Source: an uncultured Eubacteriales bacterium (GTDB lineage: Bacteria; Bacillota; Clostridia; Oscillospirales; CAG-272). Taken from it: a stretch of 9,903 nt of DNA. The notes beneath the pieces were generated by a model, which was given only the letters and a program-made list of their open reading frames with translations, ran no database searches and was not told where the DNA came from. The position numbers and the translations under genes were made by a program. The stretch covers positions 1 to 9,903 of the forward strand of contig CAKSVM010000105.1 of the NCBI GenBank assembly GCA_934503195.1, in the 5' to 3' direction. Numbering within the stretch: position 1 is the stretch's first letter; each line of letters begins with the position of its first letter. Positions 6,254-9,903 of the stretch are shown here, piece by piece.

Positions 6254-7366
6254 TCACTCCTTCTTTCCGTACGCCTTGACCACGACGCGCTTCAGCTCCG
6301 AGCCGTCGGTGACGAGCTTCCCTGTGAGGATATCGGCCTCGGTGAAGACCGCGGTCAGGATCTCCTTGTCGGTGTTACGGCTGCGGTCGTAGACGATATG
6401 TATAAATTCGTCGGGCGTTTCGACTCCGTCGGGATACGAGACGTCATTCCGCTCGTCGAGCAGAAGCCCGCCGATCCATGTCTTTCCGTCGTCCTCCGAG
6501 AGAAGCGCGGTCAGATTGTTCCGCCCGGTGAAATTCACGTGGTTGACGAGAAGCAGTCGGCCGCTCGAAAGTCTTCTGACGAAGAATCTCGAATCGGGTC
6601 CGCCGAGCTTTGAGTCGACGCCCTTTGTCCAGCTTCTGCCGCCGTCGTGCGAGTATCCGACGCCGATTCCGTAGTGACAGCGGATAAGCATCACAAGGCT
6701 TCCGTCGGCTCTCTCATAGACCATATGCTCGTCAAACCCGCGGTTTTCGCAGTCGCAGTGACCGAAGAGCCTGAAGGTCTTTCCGCCGTCGGTCGAGCGG
6801 TAGACGTTCGAGAACCGCTCTTCGGGGAGGTAATTCAGCTCGGAATTGCAGCATCCCCAGACCGCGCAGGGAAGGAGCCAGTCGCCGTTTTTCAGAATCG
6901 TCGGCTTGTTCATCATGATTCCGTTCGCGATTCTTTCGGGCGATGAGAAGACAAGCTCGTCGGAATCAGGATTTTCGCAGACCGAACGCCAGACTCCGCA
7001 TCTTCCGTCAAACCATCCCGAACTCTGCGCCCAGAAAACGTTCAGCCTGCCATCGGGGTCGACAAAGAGGCAGGGATCGTAGCACCGGGTGTCCTCAGTC
7101 GGCGGGACGATCGCCATGAAGGCCTTTCCGAAATTCTTCCCGTCGCCGCTCTTATAAAGAAGCAGGAAATTTCCGTTGCCTTCGGTTTCGGTTCCGGTGT
7201 AGAAGATTATGAAGGATCTTCCGCCCTTTGTGATCTCGATTCCCGGGATGCCCTGAAAGACCCGCGACTCGTCGGAGTAGATTCCGTTCTTGTCGTGAAG
7301 CACCGCGGGATCGGTGATGAACTTCGCCGCGAGGAGCGAATTGTCCTTTGAGAGATTCTGTTCCAT
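6254..7366 (-). CDS. Sialidase-like BNR/Asp-box beta-propeller protein
   Basis: A 370-residue protein with no signal peptide, so probably cytoplasmic. Asp-box motifs mark a six-bladed propeller: STDGGKTF (191-198), SHDGGRSW (239-246), SEDDGKTW (290-297) and a weaker SGDGKNF (73-79). Other points are QGIPGIEI (38-45), YDPCLFVDPDGRLNVFWAQ (96-114), MMNKPTILKNGDWLLP (151-166) and a C-terminal YPDGV...IHIVYDRSR (311-330), typical of sialidase-like BNR_2 proteins. The classical sialidase Arg-Ile-Pro motif reads Gly-Ile-Pro here, with R35 nearby, so true sialidase activity is doubtful. This subgroup occurs in carbohydrate gene clusters with unproven substrates. The ATG follows AAGGAG (7379-7374). 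It sits between an IclR regulator and a binding protein, suggesting action on an imported glycoside. The fold is firm, the substrate is not. Confidence 0.82.
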   Translation of the reverse strand: MEQNLSKDNSLLAAKFITDPAVLHDKNGIYSDESRVFQGIPGIEITKGGRSFIIFYTGTETEGNGNFLLLYKSGDGKNFGKAFMAIVPPTEDTRCYDPCLFVDPDGRLNVFWAQSSGWFDGRCGVWRSVCENPDSDELVFSSPERIANGIMMNKPTILKNGDWLLPCAVWGCCNSELNYLPEERFSNVYRSTDGGKTFRLFGHCDCENRGFDEHMVYERADGSLVMLIRCHYGIGVGYSHDGGRSWTKGVDSKLGGPDSRFFVRRLSSGRLLLVNHVNFTGRNNLTALLSEDDGKTWIGGLLLDERNDVSYPDGVETPDEFIHIVYDRSRNTDKEILTAVFTEADILTGKLVTDGSELKRVVVKAYGKKE

Positions 7367-7383
7367 GATAAAACTCCTTTCGT

Positions 7384-7404
7384 AAAGACGCCTTAGGCGT
7401 CTTT
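7384..7404 (-). other. Short hairpin between iclR-type and sialidase-like genes
   Basis: AAAGACGCC (7384-7392) pairs with GGCGTCTTT (7396-7404), a perfect 9-bp stem with a 3-nt loop. The iclR stop codon (7405-7403) lies at its base. Only three T residues close the minus-strand side before ACG, so it would be a leaky terminator or a stabilising hairpin. It could set a lower level of the downstream sialidase-like gene and binding protein, which otherwise lack a clear promoter of their own. Confidence 0.5.
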
Positions 7405-8146
7405 ATTTTGTCCTTTTTCCGAGAATTTCTGCCGCTTCGATGACCTTTCGGGCGAGGAGCGCGGACGCGTGCGGCGCGGGAGGTGTCATGTTCGCGGCGC
7501 GGAGTTCGACCGATACCGCCATCATTTTTCCGTTCTCATGCCGGAAGGCCGCGGCGACTGCGAAGACGTGAGAATCGTTTTCGAATTCCTCGACGGCGTA
7601 TCCGGCCTGTCTGATTTTCGAAAGCTCTGTTGTGAGGTTGTAGAAGGTCGTTATCGAGCGCGAGGTGTGGACGGGATAGCATCCGGTTCCGATCAGTTCT
7701 CCGACCTCGCTGTCGCTCAGAGCCGCGAGAATCGCCTTTCCGGGCGCGGTGAGATAGGCCTCGCACGAGTCGCCGACCGACGACGAGAGTCGTTTCAGCT
7801 TTTCGTCCGGAGCGGCGAAAATGCAGTTGACGCGCCGTCCGTCGCGTTCCCAGAGCGACGCGGAGAGTCCGGTTGAGTCGCGGATTCCGGTGATGACGCT
7901 CCGCTCGGATTTTCCGATTCCGATGTCCGAAACGAGCTTCAGACCAAGATTTTTCGACCGCTCGCCGATTATGTAGGCGGTTTTTTCCTGCGCGAGGCAG
8001 CCGTTTTCCCTGAGCGTCGAAAGGCAGTCTGACGCGCTGCTCTTGGGGATTCCGAGTTCCTTTGAGATCTCACTTATCCCGACCGGATGCCCGGCGGAGG
8101 CGATGTATTCGAGTATCGCGATCGCGCGTTCGACCGATCTGTTCAT
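7403..8146 (-). CDS. IclR-family transcriptional regulator
   Basis: A 247-residue cytoplasmic regulator. The N-terminal winged HTH has its helices around ISEISKELGIPKSSASDCL (24-42). The C-terminal effector-binding domain shows TAPGKAILAAL (133-143) and the family-typical IRQAGYAVEEFEND (178-191) followed by VFAVAAAF (194-201). IclR proteins are usually repressors, sometimes activators, of catabolic genes that respond to a small metabolite. It is first in the operon with the sialidase-like and binding-protein genes, 36 bp ahead of the former. The ATG follows AAGGAG (8157-8152). The promoter is perfect consensus and a 7-bp-arm palindrome lies between start point and ATG, which fits autorepression. 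The family call is firm; effector and targets are inferred from context. Confidence 0.92.
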   Translation of the reverse strand: MNRSVERAIAILEYIASAGHPVGISEISKELGIPKSSASDCLSTLRENGCLAQEKTAYIIGERSKNLGLKLVSDIGIGKSERSVITGIRDSTGLSASLWERDGRRVNCIFAAPDEKLKRLSSSVGDSCEAYLTAPGKAILAALSDSEVGELIGTGCYPVHTSRSITTFYNLTTELSKIRQAGYAVEEFENDSHVFAVAAAFRHENGKMMAVSVELRAANMTPPAPHASALLARKVIEAAEILGKRTK

Positions 8147-8164
8147 AGCTTCTCCTTTCTCTTC

Positions 8165-8182
8165 CGTTCGGTATTCCGAACG
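8165..8182. promoter_or_regulatory. Palindromic operator candidate for the IclR regulator
   Basis: CGTTCGG-TATT-CCGAACG is a perfect inverted repeat with 7-bp arms. It lies about 18-35 bp downstream of the predicted iclR start point and upstream of its ribosome site, where a bound dimer would block elongation. Its size and symmetry resemble IclR-family operators. It could instead form a short hairpin in the leader RNA. Confidence 0.6.
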
Positions 8183-8206
8183 AAAGCCGATTTTTTGATG
8201 CAGGTA

Positions 8207-8235
8207 ATTATATCATATCGGACGGAGAATGTCAA
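8207..8235 (-). promoter_or_regulatory. Consensus sigma-A promoter for the iclR operon
   Basis: On the minus strand, TTGACA (8235-8230), a 17-bp spacer and TATAAT (8212-8207) form a perfect match. The start would be near 8200, giving a leader of about 55 nt. It probably drives the whole iclR, sialidase-like and binding-protein operon. Confidence 0.87.
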
Positions 8236-8251
8236 TTGTCAGTAATGACAA
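8236..8251. promoter_or_regulatory. Palindrome next to the iclR -35 box
   Basis: TTGTCA-GTAA-TGACAA, 6-bp arms, directly abuts the -35 hexamer at 8230-8235. It is a plausible activator or repressor site for the iclR promoter. It is not similar to the 8165-8182 palindrome, so it may serve another regulator. Confidence 0.4.
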
Positions 8252-8266
8252 AAAAACAGGCACTCA

Positions 8267-8285
8267 TTTGTGCATAACGCACAAA
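8267..8285. promoter_or_regulatory. Palindrome in the iclR/SPFH divergent region
   Basis: TTTGTGC-ATAAC-GCACAAA, perfect 7-bp arms and a 5-bp centre, centred about 35 bp upstream of the SPFH-gene -35 box. No T tract follows it, so a protein-binding site is likelier than a terminator. The binding protein is unknown. Confidence 0.45.
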
Positions 8286-8308
8286 ATGTGAATTTTTGCC
8301 CAAAGTCC

Positions 8309-8337
8309 TTGACAAATTCGCGTCTTTGTGATATCAT
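8309..8337 (+). promoter_or_regulatory. Promoter of the SPFH/RHH operon
   Basis: TTGACA (8309-8314), a 17-bp spacer and TATCAT (8332-8337), one mismatch in the -10. The start would be near 8344. The ribosome site AAGGAGG (8352-8358) follows, leaving a very short leader. Confidence 0.8.
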
Positions 8338-8347
8338 TATGATATCA
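8329..8347. promoter_or_regulatory. Tandem TGATATCA operator over the -10 element
   Basis: TGATATCA (8329-8336), TTA, TGATATCA (8340-8347). Each 8-mer is itself palindromic and the pair starts 11 bp apart. It covers the -10 box and the likely start point of the SPFH gene. Ribbon-helix-helix dimers bind tandem sites about one turn apart, so the Arc-like protein encoded second in this operon is a natural candidate for autorepression. This is inference from spacing and position. Confidence 0.55.
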
Positions 8348-8369
8348 GCAGAAGGAGGAAAAAACTGCT

Positions 8370-9449
8370 ATGAAAGAAATTGTATTAACAAGAAAACAGA
8401 ACGGCATGGCTGTGATGATCGGATCGATACTCGGATATCTCGCGGCGATCGCGCTTCTCGTTGTCGGATGCGTACTTATCGAGTCGAAAAATGTCACCTA
8501 TGATTTTATCGGCGGATACTATGAAGAGACAGGCGGAGCGGCGTTTGTTATCGGGATTGTGATGGTCGTCATCGCGGGTATCTGGCTGATTGTCGGCTGG
8601 ATCCCGTTCCCCGGACTGAAGGTACTCAAGCCGCAGGAAGCTCTTGTGCTGACGCTTTTCGGCCGCTATGTCGGGACGCTTAAGGATGCGGGATTCTACT
8701 ATGTGAACCCCTTCTGCACGGCGGTGAACCCGGCGGCGAAGACGAAGCTCAATCAGAGCGGCGACGTTTCGGCACCCGGAACGAGCGTGATAAATCTCGG
8801 CGTAACGCAGGTCAGCGCGTCGACCGAAATTGTCGACAAGCGGATTTCGCTCAAGATCATGACCCTGAACAACAACCGTCAGAAGATCAACGACTGTCTC
8901 GGCAACCCGATCGAGATCGGAATCGCGGTCATGTGGAGAGTCGTTGACACGGCGAAGGCTGTCTTCAACGTCGACAACTTCAAGGAATATCTCTCGCTCC
9001 AGTGCGACTCCGCACTCAGAAATATCGTCAGAATCTATCCTTACGACTCCGCACCGGACGTTGACACGACGGGCGACGGAATCGCGGACGAGGGAAGCCT
9101 TCGCGGATCGAGCGAGGTTGTGGCCGAGCGGATCAAGAATGAGATCCAGTCGAAGGTCGCCGACGCGGGACTCGAGATTGTGGAAGCGCGGATCACATAT
9201 CTCGCCTACGCGCCCGAAATCGCGGCGGTGATGCTCCAGCGTCAGCAGGCGTCGGCGATAATCGACGCGCGGAAGATGATAGTCGACGGCGCGGTCGGAA
9301 TGGTCGAGATGGCACTTGAAAGACTTGATGAGAAGGATACGATTCATCTTGACGAGGAGCGGAAAGCGGCGATGGTATCGAATCTTCTGGTCGTCCTCTG
9401 CGGAAATCACGACGCCCAGCCGATTGTCAACACCGGAAGCCTGTATTAA
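8370..9449 (+). CDS. Membrane-anchored SPFH/band 7 domain protein
   Basis: A 359-residue membrane protein. Two hydrophobic segments, about 13-36 and 57-78, are joined by a short polar loop with tyrosines and acidic residues. The SPFH (band 7) domain spans about 86-300, opening with KPQEALVLTLFGRYVGTLKDAGFYYVNP-type sequence (87-114) and containing SLRGSSEVVAERIKNEIQ (243-260) and the coiled, Ala/Gln-rich APEIAAVMLQRQQASAI (281-297). SPFH proteins oligomerise on membranes and organise lipid microdomains or regulate membrane proteases. A DVDTTGDGIADE stretch (230-241) inside the domain is Asp-rich and calcium-loop-like. The ATG follows AAGGAGG at an 11-base spacing, rather long. It is first in a two-gene operon with an Arc-like DNA-binding protein three bases downstream. 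The domain call is confident; the cellular role is unknown. Confidence 0.88.
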   Translation: MKEIVLTRKQNGMAVMIGSILGYLAAIALLVVGCVLIESKNVTYDFIGGYYEETGGAAFVIGIVMVVIAGIWLIVGWIPFPGLKVLKPQEALVLTLFGRYVGTLKDAGFYYVNPFCTAVNPAAKTKLNQSGDVSAPGTSVINLGVTQVSASTEIVDKRISLKIMTLNNNRQKINDCLGNPIEIGIAVMWRVVDTAKAVFNVDNFKEYLSLQCDSALRNIVRIYPYDSAPDVDTTGDGIADEGSLRGSSEVVAERIKNEIQSKVADAGLEIVEARITYLAYAPEIAAVMLQRQQASAIIDARKMIVDGAVGMVEMALERLDEKDTIHLDEERKAAMVSNLLVVLCGNHDAQPIVNTGSLY

Positions 9450-9452
9450 GTC

Positions 9453-9650
9453 ATGACCGAGAAAAAGCAGGTACCGCTGCGGCTTTCGGAGAAGTTATAT
9501 AGCGAGATCGCGTCATGGGCTGAGGACGATTTCCGCTCGGTGAATGGGCAGATCGAGTATCTTCTGACCGAATGTGTCAGGCAACGGAAAAAGAATGGGA
9601 AGTATGTATCCGAGGAGCTTGACAAGCCGCTGGATATTGACATAAAATGA
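9453..9650 (+). CDS. Arc-like ribbon-helix-helix DNA-binding protein
   Basis: A 65-residue soluble protein. KKQVPLRLSEKL (4-15) fits the DNA-contacting beta strand and helix start, and DDFRSVNGQIEYLLTECVR (25-43) is the second helix with the RSVNGQIEYLL signature of Arc-type RHH proteins. A charged tail of about 20 residues follows. It starts three bases after the SPFH stop, with no strong ribosome site (only GGAAG at 9435-9439, about 13 bases away), so translation is probably coupled to the SPFH gene. Such small RHH proteins dimerise and repress promoters. The palindromes in its own operon promoter are likely sites. No toxin partner is present, so an antitoxin role is not supported by context. 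Confidence 0.82.
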   Translation: MTEKKQVPLRLSEKLYSEIASWAEDDFRSVNGQIEYLLTECVRQRKKNGKYVSEELDKPLDIDIK

Positions 9651-9660
9651 TTTCAGTGGG

Positions 9661-9691
9661 AGGCACTGCCGCGTTCGCGGCGGTGCCTTTT
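9661..9691 (+). terminator. Rho-independent terminator of the SPFH/RHH operon
   Basis: AGGCACTGCCGC (9661-9672) pairs with GCGGCGGTGCCT (9677-9688), a 12-bp stem with one T-G pair, loop GTTC and a TTTT tract at 9688-9691. It starts 10 bases after the RHH stop codon. Confidence 0.9.
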
Positions 9692-9794
9692 GCTGATCGG
9701 AAGTATGTCTCTCGCGCGTCAGGATGGCGGGAATTTGTCTTCCGCCGGCAAATCGGGAGTGTCGGACAGGTTTCTTGTTCGCGGTATGGTGAGG

Positions 9795-9879
9795 GGCGGC
9801 CGAAGGCCGCAGGCGGCGCGAAGCGGCGTCGGCCTCGCCCTGCGAGGCCGATTGCGCGCGTGAGCGCGCAACCTGCACT
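9795..9879. repeat. Multi-hairpin intergenic repeat, right copy (inverted)
   Basis: The reverse complement of the element at 1-77, eight bases longer through a 1-nt loop insertion and a 7-nt insertion (9805-9811) that completes a GCGGCC-TTC-GGCCGC stem. The 10-bp stem equivalent to 28-50 is kept by a paired change: A-T in the left copy is G-C here. Bases 9692-9794, between the terminator and this repeat, hold no gene or signal that I can see. Confidence 0.8.
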
Positions 9880-9886
9880 CGCGTCC

Positions 9887-9903
9887 GGGCGGCTTCGCCG
9901 CCC
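9887..9903. repeat. Additional GC-rich hairpin at window edge
   Basis: GGGCGGC-TTC-GCCGCCC, a perfect 7-bp stem, ends exactly at the window edge eight bases beyond the repeat. It has the same TTC-loop style as the stems inside the repeat and may be the start of a longer repeat array. It could also belong to a terminator of a gene to the right. Confidence 0.45.

Noticed and set aside
6249..6257. GTG at 6257 as the start of the second binding protein
   Set aside because: The AAGGAG motif directly abuts the GTG, leaving no spacer, while the ATG at 6251 has a normal distance.
8385..9410. Minus-strand open frame of about 340 codons opposite the SPFH gene
   Set aside because: It is a shadow of the SPFH gene with low-complexity Arg/Asp/Val composition and no plausible motif.
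9453..9650. Antitoxin of a toxin-antitoxin pair
   Set aside because: The only partner gene encodes a 359-residue SPFH membrane protein, not a small toxin.

Overview
The window looks like chromosomal DNA of a Gram-positive anaerobe of the Clostridia type, plausibly an uncultured gut or rumen member. The evidence is the strong AAGGAG-type ribosome binding sites, textbook sigma-A promoters, lipoprotein binding proteins, a PocR-type AraC regulator, a clostridial ferredoxin and moderately high GC. No species can be named. There is no rRNA, tRNA, CRISPR array, transposase or phage gene.

Layout. Bases 1-280 hold a multi-hairpin repeat, a strong terminator and a hairpin with widely separated arms. 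A minus-strand AraC/PocR regulator (281-1138) diverges from a plus-strand operon: ferredoxin (1534-1719), FAD-dependent oxidoreductase (1719-3266) and a solute-binding lipoprotein (3322-4779). The divergent region carries two good promoters and an 11-bp near-direct repeat that may be the regulator's site. A second operon on the minus strand runs IclR regulator (7403-8146), cytoplasmic sialidase-like propeller (6254-7366) and a second, homologous solute-binding lipoprotein (4824-6251). The two operons converge on one shared terminator at 4790-4822. A plus-strand pair follows: a membrane-anchored SPFH protein (8370-9449) and a 65-residue Arc-like ribbon-helix-helix protein (9453-9650), closed by a terminator. 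An inverted copy of the left-end repeat lies at 9795-9879.

How the genes may work together. Each of the two operons pairs a one-component regulator and an intracellular enzyme set with an orphan binding protein that has no permease beside it. This suggests sensing and capture of carbohydrate or glycan-derived ligands, with transport supplied elsewhere. The SPFH/RHH pair is probably separate and possibly self-regulated: palindromes crowd its promoter, and one overlaps its -10 element.

Most notable signals: the end repeats, whose few differences include an exact compensatory base-pair change; two regulator genes with perfect TTGACA-N17-TATAAT promoters; four palindromes in about 185 bp between iclR and the SPFH gene; and low GC in the second binding-protein gene. 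No clearly new system is proven. The SPFH/RHH pair and the repeat family are the best candidates for follow-up.
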